A stretch of 64,000 bases of DNA, from contig JAGBEJ010000003.1 in NCBI GenBank assembly GCA_017937025.1, positions 1-64,000 of the forward strand, in the 5' to 3' direction. Below, piece after piece: positions 49,912 to 58,410 of this stretch. Within the stretch, counting starts at the first letter, position 1. Each line of letters starts with the position of its first letter. The position numbers and the translations under genes were made by a program. The DNA is from Paludibacteraceae bacterium (lineage in GTDB: Bacteria > Bacteroidota > Bacteroidia > Bacteroidales > Paludibacteraceae). The notes under the pieces were generated by a model that saw nothing but the letters and a program-made list of their open reading frames with translations, was not told the DNA's origin and made no database searches.

Positions 49912-51258
49912 TTATGCGAATATGAAGGCACTCTCAAGCCAATAGCACAGGATTCCCGCAATGTAGCCAACAAAAGCAATCCATGAGATTCTCTTCATAT
50001 ACCAACCAAATGTGATTTTCTCCAACCCCATAACAACAACGCCTGCCGCGCTGCCGACTATCAGCATGGAGCCGCCAACGCCTGCGCAATAAGCCAGCAA
50101 CTGCCAGAATACGCCGTCGACAGCCATGTCGCCCACTGGCGCTACGGAGTACATGCCCATGCAGCCAGCCACAAGCGGCACATTATCTATTATGGATGAA
50201 AGCATGCCTATTATTCCTGTCACCAGATAATGGTTGCCGTCGAACAGCGTGTTGAGTCCTTCTCCCATCCTTGTCAACACGCCTATTGTCTCTAAGCAAG
50301 CCACAGCCATAAGAATACCGAGAAAGAAGAGTATGGTGGACATATCAATGCGTGTGAGCATCTGTGTGACACGTTTCTGCATAGCTCCTTTTTCTTCTGG
50401 CTCCTTAAGGTGTGCGTAGAACAATTCTGTAACCGTCCACAGTACGCCCAGGACAAGCAAAATGCCGACAAATGGAGGCAGGTGTGTTATCGACTTGAAT
50501 ATCGGCACAAACATAAGTCCGCCGACGCCGAGGAAGAAAATGATCTTGCGTTGCATTTCAGTCAACTCGTCTGTCCGAACCGTCTGAGCCATCTTGCCAG
50601 TAAAGGCGAGCTCGCCTTTCAATGAAAGCGAAAGCAGATAGGCTGGTATGACCATAGACACAAGCGAAGGGACGAGCAGTTTCAGTATAACCCCGGCTGC
50701 CGTTATCACTCCTTTGTTCCAGAGCATGATTGTGGTCACGTCGCCAATTGGCGAGAATGCGCCTCCTGAATTTGCTGCTATGACTACCAACGAGGCATAT
50801 ATGATACGGTCGTTACGCTCGCTAACCAATTTGCGCAGAATCATAATCATAACAATGGATGTCGTCAGATTGTCAAGAATTGCTGAGAGGCAGAACGTCA
50901 TGAATGCAATGCGCCACAACAACGAGCGCTTGCTCCGTGTCTGAATCATGTTGCGCACGAAATTGAAACCGCCGTTCTGGTCCACAAGCTCCACTATGGT
51001 CATAGCTCCCATAAGGAAGAACAACGTGGTGCTGGTTGAGCCCAAGTGGCGCTCTATAACCTCGCTGACAGCCGACGCCACATGGTCGCCAACGGCAGCT
51101 GGCAAGTAACTGTCTGGGGCTATCATGAACAAGCTCCACGTCAAAACCAGCATCAGCAGGGCTACAGCCGCCTTGTTGATTTTCGTGACACTCTCGATGG
51201 CTATGAAAAAGTAGCCTATGCAGAAAACGATAACTATCGCTAATGTAAGTGTACTCAT
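49912..51258 (-). CDS. nhaD: Na+/H+ antiporter NhaD
   Basis: 448 residues with about 12 membrane segments. NhaD exports sodium in exchange for protons. KINKAAVALLMLVLTWSLFM near 27-46 (NKAAVALLM), IVELVDQNGGFNFV near 105, LSAILDNLTTSIVM near 145-158 and AANSGGAFSPIGDVTTIMLWNKGVI in parts (NSGGAFSPIGDVTTIMLW near 178) are the family core; the DNLTT and SSIIDNVPLVAGCMGMY (near 365, IIDNVPLVA) blocks each carry a charged membrane residue of the transport site. The leader region is discussed as a separate feature. Confidence 0.95.
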   Translation of the reverse strand: MSTLTLAIVIVFCIGYFFIAIESVTKINKAAVALLMLVLTWSLFMIAPDSYLPAAVGDHVASAVSEVIERHLGSTSTTLFFLMGAMTIVELVDQNGGFNFVRNMIQTRSKRSLLWRIAFMTFCLSAILDNLTTSIVMIMILRKLVSERNDRIIYASLVVIAANSGGAFSPIGDVTTIMLWNKGVITAAGVILKLLVPSLVSMVIPAYLLSLSLKGELAFTGKMAQTVRTDELTEMQRKIIFFLGVGGLMFVPIFKSITHLPPFVGILLVLGVLWTVTELFYAHLKEPEEKGAMQKRVTQMLTRIDMSTILFFLGILMAVACLETIGVLTRMGEGLNTLFDGNHYLVTGIIGMLSSIIDNVPLVAGCMGMYSVAPVGDMAVDGVFWQLLAYCAGVGGSMLIVGSAAGVVVMGLEKITFGWYMKRISWIAFVGYIAGILCYWLESAFIFA

Positions 51259-51443
51259 GATTTACAATAATTTTGCATGTGAATAAAGCGCATTCTTCGG
51301 CAGTCCGAAAAATGCTTTTTTATGATTAAATCGCTGTGCGAGAAGACAGCAACAGCCATCTCCAAGTTTTTATGCTTGGCACAGTTGTTTTTGTTTTTAG
51401 ATTATGAAAAGATAGTATCTCCCTTATGCGGGAAACAACTATG
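51259..51443. other. Gap with inverted repeats upstream of nhaD
   Basis: No gene is seen. AAGCGCATTCTTCGG/CCGAAAAATGCTT (51286-51317) and a composite stem CTGTG(51334-51338)/CACAG(51380-51384) enclosing CCAAG/CTTGG (51362-51379) could fold in the nhaD leader RNA. Confidence 0.4.
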
Positions 51444-51827
51444 CTAACAGATGATGTGTCTCAGCGCGATGACATAGTAATCGCTCGAGACTGACGTGCA
51501 GAAAGGGGCTGTCTCAAGCCTCCATCTGCTGTCGTTGGGAGATTTTAGTGTTTTGACAATATTCCGTAGAGCAAGGCTTATGCTTCTTGCACTGCGCTCA
51601 ATTCTGGAGAACTGCGTTGTGATAATACGCTGTGGGCGTGAGCCGCAGACGTTATAAAGCAGTGTGAGGTCTGTCAGAGTCGCCTCGTGGTTATGCTGGT
51701 CGGATTGTGACATTATGATGGATGACGCAGACTGCGACGCATAGGTGCGGTCCACCTTTTCTTGCCAGTTCGTCAGAACCATCAGAAGCATCGCTGCTAT
51801 TATTGCCAGCAGTCCTTTCTCTTTCAT
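51444..51827 (-). CDS. Exported or anchored protein, unrecognised
   Basis: 127 residues from ATG 51827; a GTG directly upstream is possible. The N-terminal hydrophobic stretch (~5-19, GLLAIIAAMLLMVLT) is a signal or anchor. The rest shows SASSIIMSQSDQHNHEATLTD, then a basic helix (SRIERSARSISLALRNIVKTL) and a tail ending YYVIALRHIIC. No family is known. Similar short exported proteins of Bacteroidales are often annotated as hypothetical. Moderately confident that it is coding because of its signal-like start and clean frame. Confidence 0.5.
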   Translation of the reverse strand: MKEKGLLAIIAAMLLMVLTNWQEKVDRTYASQSASSIIMSQSDQHNHEATLTDLTLLYNVCGSRPQRIITTQFSRIERSARSISLALRNIVKTLKSPNDSRWRLETAPFCTSVSSDYYVIALRHIIC

Positions 51828-51901
51828 CACAAGACCATGTTTATAGTCGTAAAGTTACTTGTTTTCATGAAAGAATAGCAACATCAACAAATTTAATCTT
51901 T

Positions 51902-52678
51902 TCAAATTTCATTGTGTATCAATTTATAGGCTATGGAGCCGGGCTGCGGCGACGCCGGACAATCGTCGCGGCTGAACCACTGGGCATCGGCTATCTCGTC
52001 GGGCTGGAGGCGGAATTCTCCGCTCTCGTACTCGGCTGTGAAGGCGAGCATAAGCTGGTCGGGGAAAGGCCAGCTCTGGCTGCCGCGGTAGCGCACGTTG
52101 CGGACAGTCAGCCCCGTCTCCTCAATAATCTCGCGCACGACAGCCTGCTCCGCCGACTCGCCGCTCTCGATGAATCCGGCTATGCAGGCGTAAATGTCCT
52201 GGTTGCGCTGAACGTGGCGCGCGAGGAGTATCTTGTCGCCACGGCTGACGAGCACGATGACACACGGCTCGATGCGCGGAAAGAACAGCTTATGGCAGTG
52301 CGGACACTCGCGGGCGGTGAACTCGGCGCTGTCGGCGAGCTCTGTGCCGCACACCGAACAGAAACGCACGTCGGCACGCCAGTTGGCAAGCGCCTTGGCA
52401 CGGGCTGCCTTGAACGAGAGCGTCTCGCCGTGGGTGTGGAAGAACTGACGCATGGCTACCCTCTCGAAACCTTGCGGCAGAACAGCATCGGGCGCCAGCA
52501 CCACAGCCGACAGAGAAAAATCCTTCTCAGTAAATGAATCCAACACCTCGACACTTGACAAAAACACATCAAGGTCGGCTGACGATAGCGCAGCGCCGTC
52601 GGTCTTGAGTATTATATCCCTGCCGGAAACTACAAAAACAGGGAAATCCTCACCCATGCTCAATGATTCCAATGCCAT
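51902..52678 (-). CDS. nudC: NAD(+) diphosphatase (Nudix, NudC type)
   Basis: 258 residues from ATG 52678 (MALESLSMGEDF). NudC hydrolyses NADH/NAD and removes NAD caps from RNA. The zinc-ribbon is complete: FCSVCGTEL near 94-102 and ECPHCHKLFFPR near 113-124 supply four cysteines. The Nudix box is GFIESGESAEQAVVREIIEETGL in parts (GFIESGESAEQAVVREI near 158, EETGL near 175). The SQSWPFPDQLMLAF block near 193-206 (SQPWPFPxS in NudC) is the NADH-pyrophosphatase signature and separates it from other Nudix enzymes. Confidence 0.95.
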   Translation of the reverse strand: MALESLSMGEDFPVFVVSGRDIILKTDGAALSSADLDVFLSSVEVLDSFTEKDFSLSAVVLAPDAVLPQGFERVAMRQFFHTHGETLSFKAARAKALANWRADVRFCSVCGTELADSAEFTARECPHCHKLFFPRIEPCVIVLVSRGDKILLARHVQRNQDIYACIAGFIESGESAEQAVVREIIEETGLTVRNVRYRGSQSWPFPDQLMLAFTAEYESGEFRLQPDEIADAQWFSRDDCPASPQPGSIAYKLIHNEI

Positions 52679-52699
52679 AATGACTTTTTTTATCCCTGA

Positions 52700-52707
52700 C
52701 AAAGATA
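52700..52707 (-). promoter_or_regulatory. -7 promoter box of nudC
   Basis: TATCTTTG on the minus strand, 21 bases upstream of the ATG at 52678. Confidence 0.55.
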
Positions 52708-52754
52708 AGAAATCGCTATCGATTATTCTTCAGTCATTGCTCTACGTCCTGTTG

Positions 52755-53270
52755 CTACTCGTTTATTATCGTCTTGGTCGAGTAGTCGGAGTACACGATT
52801 ATCTGCACACCAGCCTCAGCCCCGTTTATCTTTTGCCCGAGCAGGTTATATCTCGCTATCTCTGTCACACCCTCTTCTGACGCTCTCGTCGCAGCATTCA
52901 CATCTGTTCCAGAATCTGGACTTGCCGTGCCTGTCGTCACATTGGCCGTCACTGCCTCATCACTCTCGCCGTCTCTCGACATTATCGCTACCTGCACTTG
53001 CTCGTTTTGCATGTACGCAGTATTTGATGACGAGTAGCTCTTTGCCGAAACCTCTAAATCAAACTTGTCCAGCACATAACCCATATTACCAAGCGTGTTT
53101 ATAATGTCACCCATGTTGCGCAAACGAGGAAATACTTCTTCCAATCCGTCTGGTATGTCACCACGTACAACAGTACCTGAACCATCTTGTTTTATATACA
53201 CATAACTTTTTACTCCGAAAGCCATGGTTGACGCAAGGCCAAGCATTAACAATAAGCACAATCTTTTCAT
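52755..53270 (-). CDS. Exported protein with variant C-terminal sorting-like tail
   Basis: 171 residues from ATG 53270 (an upstream in-frame ATG at 53276 exists). A signal peptide covers ~1-19 (MKRLCLLLMLGLASTMAFG). The middle is unrecognised (VKSYVYIKQDGSGTVVRGD; LRNMGDIINTLGNMGYVL), with a Thr/Ser/Asp-rich linker (~105-135). The last 35 residues (ITEIARYNLLGQKI-like: EIARYNLLGQKINGAEAG, then VQIIVYSDYSTK) resemble the ends of some T9SS cargo (xYNLxGQxV...GxxIIxYSDG) but lack the usual Lys-rich finish. Function unknown. Confidence 0.65.
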   Translation of the reverse strand: MKRLCLLLMLGLASTMAFGVKSYVYIKQDGSGTVVRGDIPDGLEEVFPRLRNMGDIINTLGNMGYVLDKFDLEVSAKSYSSSNTAYMQNEQVQVAIMSRDGESDEAVTANVTTGTASPDSGTDVNAATRASEEGVTEIARYNLLGQKINGAEAGVQIIVYSDYSTKTIINE

Positions 53271-53432
53271 AAGCATAATTATTTAATTATTACCATATTA
53301 GTATAGAACACACATCTATAAAACTAAGCAAAAATCTTGCCGTAGTTTCATTCAGAATCCACTATCTTATAAAAATCAAGCCGTGTCCACAGACTATGAC
53401 AAATCCGTCTTCAGACCTACCGACGAACACGA

Positions 53433-53495
53433 GAAAAGACATTGAATTTGCATTTTTTTGATGCAGCTCTGCGTCATCAAGCCTATATAGAAAGG
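53433..53495 (+). pseudogene. Decayed, internally deleted fragment of the UbiA gene
   Basis: 53457-53494 matches 54811-54848 (codons ~21-32 of the UbiA gene, LMQFCIVKPIEN) at 32 of 38 positions, in the same orientation. Translated, it reads LMQLCVIKPI and then stops (TAG). Just before it, AAAAGACATTGAATTTG (53434-53450) resembles AAAAGACGTTATATTTG (54703-54719) of the UbiA promoter. The sequence between these two parts in the intact gene is missing here. Confidence 0.6.
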
Positions 53496-53508
53496 ACAAC
53501 AAAGACAA

Positions 53509-54570
53509 TCAATTGCCCAGAACTATCTTGAACGAGACATCGCCAACCCTCACAAGATAAACGCCGGAAGCCAATGGCAATTCCAGCCTACGCCCAGTGA
53601 CTAAACCAGAATGGACAAGCGCTCCATTATAACCGAAAATATGGATCCTCAAGCCTTCGCCACCATCAACGACAACACCGCTCCCCGACGAATAGACACG
53701 CAGTGCCGAACCGTCTGCAACAGAAGTAGAGACACAAGGCAATACCTCCGAGGCATACAGAGCCACTTCGCCGTAGGACGACTCTCCTGCAACGATAGGC
53801 AGCGAACTGCAATTCCTGACTGTAGCGAGAGACGCACATCCGTAGAATGCGTTGTCGTCTATGGTCTCAACGGAAGAAGGAATCGTGATTTCCGACAAAC
53901 TTTCGCACATAAAGAACGCCCTGTTCCCGATGCTCTTGACACCAGACGGCAGCGCAACGGCAGCAAGCGAGGTGCAGTTGGCGAATGCGCCGTCCTTTAT
54001 AGACTTGACCGATGAAGGTATCTTTACAGAGCTTATGTATGAACAATACTGAAACGCACTGCTCGGCAACTCCGTGATGCCGTCATAGACAGTCACGACG
54101 CCAGTTTTGCCGCGCGGAGAGAGAAGCAACGCCAAGGGGCTGCGTGAATAAAGGACACCGTCGTAAGAAAAGAACGAAGGATTTTCCGAATCGACACTAT
54201 AAGACGCAAGCGAATTGCACAGAGATACAACATTGTAGCCTATGGAAACAACCGACGAGGGAATATGCAGCGACGTCATGCCAGACGAACCTGCGAAAGC
54301 GGAATTGCCGATGGAAGTGACCGCATAGTCAACACCGCCATACGAGACCGAAGACGGTATTACGACATCACCCTGATACAGTTGCGAGGCCTGGAAATAC
54401 ATCCACCCGTCCTCACCGTCAATATCGTAGCCGCGGCATGTCACAGCCGCAGTCCTTGAATCCTCGTCGAGCAAGTAATACACACCGTCGATATTCTGGT
54501 AGAGCAACGCCCCAAACGCCGTAAACTGAAGCGACATAGCCAAAAGCATAAACAATGTTCTCATAGGCAT
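53509..54570 (-). CDS. BspA-type leucine-rich-repeat protein with T9SS sorting signal
   Basis: 353 residues from ATG 54570 (MPMRTLFMLL; ATG 54564 is an alternative). A signal peptide covers ~1-21. LRR_5 (BspA/TpLRR) repeats of about 23 residues run from ~75 to 255: SIGNSAFAGSSGMTSLHIPSSV in parts (IGNSAFAGSS, LHIPSSVVSIG), AFANCTSLAAVALPSG, AFFMCESLSEITIPSSV, AFYGCASLATV. The last ~65 residues (LRIHIFGYNGALVHSG, LPLASGVYLVRVGD, IVLGN) form a T9SS type A sorting domain. Such proteins bind host matrix or other bacteria in oral and gut species. Confidence 0.9.
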   Translation of the reverse strand: MPMRTLFMLLAMSLQFTAFGALLYQNIDGVYYLLDEDSRTAAVTCRGYDIDGEDGWMYFQASQLYQGDVVIPSSVSYGGVDYAVTSIGNSAFAGSSGMTSLHIPSSVVSIGYNVVSLCNSLASYSVDSENPSFFSYDGVLYSRSPLALLLSPRGKTGVVTVYDGITELPSSAFQYCSYISSVKIPSSVKSIKDGAFANCTSLAAVALPSGVKSIGNRAFFMCESLSEITIPSSVETIDDNAFYGCASLATVRNCSSLPIVAGESSYGEVALYASEVLPCVSTSVADGSALRVYSSGSGVVVDGGEGLRIHIFGYNGALVHSGLVTGRRLELPLASGVYLVRVGDVSFKIVLGN

Positions 54571-54711
54571 GACTTGTAGTTTATCGCTAAAATATGGAAT
54601 CAAAAACGGAGAAGGAAACTCCGTAAGAATATTTCAGAAAAAAAGACAATTAAAAACAAGTTTTATGGCTTATGAACTAAGGCTAAAGGACAAAGAGTAA
54701 GGAAAAGACGT

Positions 54712-54719
54712 TATATTTG
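54712..54719 (+). promoter_or_regulatory. -7 promoter box of the UbiA gene
   Basis: TATATTTG, 32 bases upstream of the ATG at 54752; a degraded copy of the same sequence is at 53443-53450. Confidence 0.55.
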
Positions 54720-54751
54720 TGATTCGGTAAATAAAGAAACAGAACAAAACA

Positions 54752-55810
54752 ATGGATTATTTAAGACTCGTCAGATACAAAAATCTGATATTCATAACAT
54801 TAGTGATGATTTTGATGCAATTCTGCATCGTCAAGCCTATAGAGAACGCCTTCGGATTCGCAAGCGACGACACATCGCTGATGCCCGACTACATATTCTG
54901 GATGCTGACAGCCGCCACAGTGCTGATAAGCGCTGGAGGATACGCCATAAACGACTACTTCGACACCAAGATAGACCTGCTGAACAAGCCCGACAAGTTG
55001 ATTGTGGGCAGGACGATAACCAAGGACCAGGCGTCGATGGTGCACCATGTGACCACCGGACTGGGAGCCATCATAGGCATCGTGGCAGCCATACTGCTGC
55101 GCAACCTGACGACGGGATTCATCTTCGTCATGGTGCCGGGACTGCTGTGGTTCTACTCGGCGTCGTACAAGAGGCAGATGCTGATAGGAAACGTAGTGAT
55201 AGCGCTGCTGGCTGGCACTTGTCCGCTGCTGCTGGCTATCGCCAACCACGCCTACCTGAACATGGACAGCAACTTCGGCGAGCTCATCAACCAGACTCCG
55301 ATGCCTAAGGCCATGTACAGCGTGCTGTGCGTGTTCGGACTGTTCGCCTTCCTGCTCACGCTTGTAAGAGAAATCATCAAGGACATGCAGGACGAGTACG
55401 GCGACAGAGAGTCGGAGTGCAGAACGATTCCAGTAGTAATAGGCACAGGCAAGACGAAGTTCATCGTCTATGCGCTCATCGCCATCACGGCGTTCGTAGC
55501 TGTTTACATCAGCCTGGGCGTGCCTAAGTTCCCTCTGCTGTCGTCCACCACGACGACACTGACAGGCGACGTGGTAGTAGCGCCGGGCAGCTTCGCGCTG
55601 AGATATGCGCTCGTAGGTGTCGTGGCGCCGCTCATAGCGCTCGCCATACTCATCATCAGAGCCAAGACTCCGGACGACTACAAGAACGCATCCACGCTGA
55701 CAAAGTTCATCATGGCTGTGGGCGTGCTGTTCGCAATCGTGTTCTACTACATGCTCGCCAAGGCGCAAGGGCTCGTGATGTTCGGGCTGTTCGTAGTGGC
55801 ACAGCAGTAA
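54752..55810 (+). CDS. UbiA-family prenyltransferase (geranylgeranylglycerol-phosphate type)
   Basis: 352 residues with about nine membrane segments. The two aspartate motifs are NDYFDTKID (near 71-79) and REIIKDMQDEYGD (near 211-223, KDMQDEYGDRE), which bind Mg-prenyl diphosphate. Residues 1-30 (MDYLRLVRYKNLIFITLVMIL) contain the acceptor-side start. In Bacteroidota this paralog is usually annotated geranylgeranylglycerol-phosphate geranylgeranyltransferase, but the true lipid product is not established. An extra loop (~275-292, SSTTTTLTGDVVVAPGS) sits between late segments. The maf gene follows after 18 bases. Confidence 0.92.
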   Translation: MDYLRLVRYKNLIFITLVMILMQFCIVKPIENAFGFASDDTSLMPDYIFWMLTAATVLISAGGYAINDYFDTKIDLLNKPDKLIVGRTITKDQASMVHHVTTGLGAIIGIVAAILLRNLTTGFIFVMVPGLLWFYSASYKRQMLIGNVVIALLAGTCPLLLAIANHAYLNMDSNFGELINQTPMPKAMYSVLCVFGLFAFLLTLVREIIKDMQDEYGDRESECRTIPVVIGTGKTKFIVYALIAITAFVAVYISLGVPKFPLLSSTTTTLTGDVVVAPGSFALRYALVGVVAPLIALAILIIRAKTPDDYKNASTLTKFIMAVGVLFAIVFYYMLAKAQGLVMFGLFVVAQQ

Positions 55811-55828
55811 CATAAAAACAGAAACGGC

Positions 55829-56410
55829 ATGTTAGAAAACCTGAGCAAATACAACATAATACTCGCCTCCAACTCGCCAAGGCGCAAGGAGATACTCGGC
55901 GGACTGGACCTGAAGTTCGAGGTCAAGACACTCAGCGGCATAGACGAGAGCTACCCCGACACGCTCAAGGGCGAGGAGATACCGCTGCACATAGCCAAGA
56001 AGAAAGCCGAGGCCTACAAGGCGCTGCTGAACGGCAACACGATGATAATAACAGCCGACACGATAGTGTGGGACGGCGAGAGAGTCATGGGCAAGCCGAA
56101 GGACGAGGCCGACGCGAAGGCGATGCTCAGAGCGCTGAGCGGCAAGCAGCACATGGTCTATACCGGCGTGACCATAAACACAAAGGAGAAGAGCGAGGCG
56201 TTCGTGGCGTCGTCCAAAGTGAAGTTCGCTGAGCTCAGAGACGAGGACATAGAATACTACGTAAGCAAATACAAGCCGATGGACAAAGCCGGCTCGTACG
56301 GCATACAGGAATGGATCGGGTACATCGCCGTGGAAGGCATCGAAGGCTCGTTCTACAACGTCATGGGACTGCCGGCGCAGAGACTGTGGCAGGCTTTAAA
56401 GAAATTCTAA
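55829..56410 (+). CDS. maf: Maf-family nucleoside triphosphate pyrophosphatase
   Basis: 193 residues. ILASNSPRRKEILGGL near 10-25 is the signature loop, followed by ADTIVWDGERVMGKPKDEADA near 74-94 (with the catalytic Asp and Lys) and DKAGSYGIQEWIGYIAVEGIEGSFYNVMGLP in parts (DKAGSYGIQ near 151, GSFYNVMGLP near 171). It cleaves non-canonical or pyrimidine NTPs to monophosphates; the YhdE-like (dTTP/UTP) subfamily is more likely than m7GTP-specific YceF, judging by GSYGIQ. Cotranscribed with the UbiA gene. Confidence 0.95.
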   Translation: MLENLSKYNIILASNSPRRKEILGGLDLKFEVKTLSGIDESYPDTLKGEEIPLHIAKKKAEAYKALLNGNTMIITADTIVWDGERVMGKPKDEADAKAMLRALSGKQHMVYTGVTINTKEKSEAFVASSKVKFAELRDEDIEYYVSKYKPMDKAGSYGIQEWIGYIAVEGIEGSFYNVMGLPAQRLWQALKKF

Positions 56411-56430
56411 CCTGAAAAAACGCATTGACT

Positions 56431-57165
56431 ATGAAGAAGACAATATCACTGATTCTGATAGCGGCAATGACCGCGCTGACAGGACTTTCCGCAGCGACCA
56501 ACAACAAGTCGAAGGGCAAGGAGAAGCAGAAAGAGGTTGCCAACTTCAACGGCAAGATAAAATACATAGGCAAAGTCACGAGAATACCGGACAGAAGCAA
56601 GACCGCTGTCAAGCTGAACGACTTCGAGGGTGAGTTCTACGAGTATTACAACGACGAGTTTGTAAAGCGCGAGGAGAACATCAACAACCAGCTGAAAGTC
56701 AGCAACGTGACCGGAATCAAGAGCGACATTTTCTTCCAGACGATAGAGTCAATCGTCGATAAGACAATGATATACATAACCGCCACACCCGACGAGCAGA
56801 GGCAGTTCCAGCTGACTCCGAGAATGATGAGAGCCAACTCCAAGAAGATAACTTTCTCTTCGGGAAAACTCGTCGTGCTGAAAAGGAAGTGCAAGAAGGT
56901 GGTCTGCAACATGGTGACCGAGGACAACATACACCTGCAGCTCGTGGCGTGGTATGACCCAAACCTGAAAATAAACGGATTCTGCGTGCCTTACTTCGGC
57001 AAGATAGACTATCTGCCACTGAAATACGACTTCTACAACGGCGAGTATGTGGTGACCTACACCGCTACGGAAATCAAGGAGATGCCGGTTTTCAGCGGCA
57101 CGTTCGACAGACCGGACGCCACACCTATCACCATGACGGAATACGTCATGAGCCAGCAGCAGTAA
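56431..57165 (+). CDS. Exported protein, unrecognised
   Basis: 244 residues from ATG 56431; TTG 56425 is a weaker start. The signal peptide spans ~1-20 (MKKTISLILIAAMTALTGLS). The mature part begins with a Lys-rich segment (NNKSKGKEKQKEVANFNGK), then a beta-rich domain (IKYIGKVTRIPDRS, EFYEYYNDEFVKRE, MMRANSKKITFSSGKLVVLKRK in parts: KKITFSSGKLVVLKRK). LPLKYDFYNGEYVVTYTATEIKEM in parts (YNGEYVVTYTATEI near 200) recalls secreted proteins of the GLPGLI group, but this is weak. It lies 20 bases after maf on the same strand and converges on murB. Confidence 0.75.
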   Translation: MKKTISLILIAAMTALTGLSAATNNKSKGKEKQKEVANFNGKIKYIGKVTRIPDRSKTAVKLNDFEGEFYEYYNDEFVKREENINNQLKVSNVTGIKSDIFFQTIESIVDKTMIYITATPDEQRQFQLTPRMMRANSKKITFSSGKLVVLKRKCKKVVCNMVTEDNIHLQLVAWYDPNLKINGFCVPYFGKIDYLPLKYDFYNGEYVVTYTATEIKEMPVFSGTFDRPDATPITMTEYVMSQQQ

Positions 57166-57173
57166 CCGCTGCC

Positions 57174-58184
57174 CTACTTCACGAATATAACCTCAGGGAA
57201 GATGTCGATGCCGAACTTGGCCTTGACATCGGCTGCGACTGTGTCCGACAGCGCCACCACCTCGTCGGCTGACGCTTTGCCAGTGTAGTTGACAAGCACA
57301 AGCGGCTGCCTGGCATCGACAGCCGCATTACCGAGCTGACGGCCCTTCCACCCCGACTGCTCTATGAGCCACGCCGCAGGTATCTTCACGCCGCCATCGA
57401 CAGCGAAGTGCGGCATTTCAGGATAATCATTGAGCAGCTCGTCGGCCTTGGACTGCGCCACGACAGGATTTTTGAAGAACGAGCCTGCGTTGCCGGTAAC
57501 TTTCGGGTCTGGCAGCTTGGACTCGCGTATGGCGATGACCGCCTCACGAACATTCTTCAGGTTCACTTCCACGCCTTCGAGTTTGGACTTGATGTTGCCG
57601 TAGTCGAGGCTGAAACGAGGCACAAGGCTCAGGCGATAAGTCACACGCACAACGGCGTAGCGGCGATAGTCGGCACGCTTGAAAATGCTGTCGCGGTAGC
57701 CGAAGCAGCACTCCGCATTGGTGAACACCCTGCCGACGCCGGTCTCCAGGTCCACGCACTCGACACTTTCGATTATGTCCTTAGCCTCAACGCCGTACGC
57801 GCCGATATTCTGCACAGGCGACGCCCCTACCTCACCAGGGATTATGGAGAGGTTCTCGGCGCCGTAGTAGCCAGCCTCGACGCAATATGACACAAAATCG
57901 TCCCACACCACGCCTGCGCCCACCGACAGCAGCACCTCCTTGTCAGAGAAGGCTATCTTGTCGATGCCCATGATGCAGGAATGCAGCAGCACGCCGTCGT
58001 AGTCGCGGCAGAAAAGCAGGTTGCTGCCTCCGCCGATGCACATGAAACGTCGGTCCTTTAGTTTGCCGGACGAAATGATGCTCTTCAGTTCCGAAACTGA
58101 TGAATACTCAATGAATGTCTGGGCTTTAGCCTCCACTCCGAAAGTCGTGTGGCGCTTCACCGATTCGTTTTCAAGTATTGTCAT
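57174..58184 (-). CDS. murB: UDP-N-acetylenolpyruvoylglucosamine reductase
   Basis: 336 residues, the length of type I MurB. It reduces UDP-GlcNAc-enolpyruvate to UDP-MurNAc with NADPH and FAD in peptidoglycan synthesis. CIGGGSNLLF near 51-60 is the FAD pyrophosphate loop, ENLSIIPGEVGASPVQNIGAYGVE near 107-130 (IPGEVGASPVQNIGAYG) the core, and GNAGSFFKNP near 215-224 (with the catalytic Ser in AGSFFKNPVV) the substrate block. SKLPDPKVTGNAGSFF and the C-terminal IDIFPEVIFV fit type I. Convergent with the exported-protein gene upstream of it, with only 8 bases between. Confidence 0.97.
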   Translation of the reverse strand: MTILENESVKRHTTFGVEAKAQTFIEYSSVSELKSIISSGKLKDRRFMCIGGGSNLLFCRDYDGVLLHSCIMGIDKIAFSDKEVLLSVGAGVVWDDFVSYCVEAGYYGAENLSIIPGEVGASPVQNIGAYGVEAKDIIESVECVDLETGVGRVFTNAECCFGYRDSIFKRADYRRYAVVRVTYRLSLVPRFSLDYGNIKSKLEGVEVNLKNVREAVIAIRESKLPDPKVTGNAGSFFKNPVVAQSKADELLNDYPEMPHFAVDGGVKIPAAWLIEQSGWKGRQLGNAAVDARQPLVLVNYTGKASADEVVALSDTVAADVKAKFGIDIFPEVIFVK

Positions 58185-58219
58185 AATGCGCAGAAATATG
58201 TCAATGTTTAAAGGATTAT

Positions 58220-58227
58220 CAAAGATA
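58220..58227 (-). promoter_or_regulatory. -7 promoter box of murB
   Basis: TATCTTTG on the minus strand, 35 bases upstream of the ATG at 58184. Confidence 0.55.
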
Positions 58228-58410
58228 AATCATTTTGTCTGAATTGTGAATAAGAAAAATCCGCCGCATTTTCTTTGTAGAAAAAAACTGGGTTAACACA
58301 CTGATATTTATTTTTTCACTACATTTATTGCAATGTCGAACTTGGCTTAATGGGTAAAAGCTGGATGAAAATCACGCAAAATGCCTTAAAGCCCACAAAA
58401 CACTAAGACC

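Noticed and set aside
54800-55813. 337-codon minus-strand frame opposite the UbiA gene
   Set aside because: Antisense shadow of a clearly recognised prenyltransferase; its composition (Tyr, His, Arg, Gln) is not protein-like.
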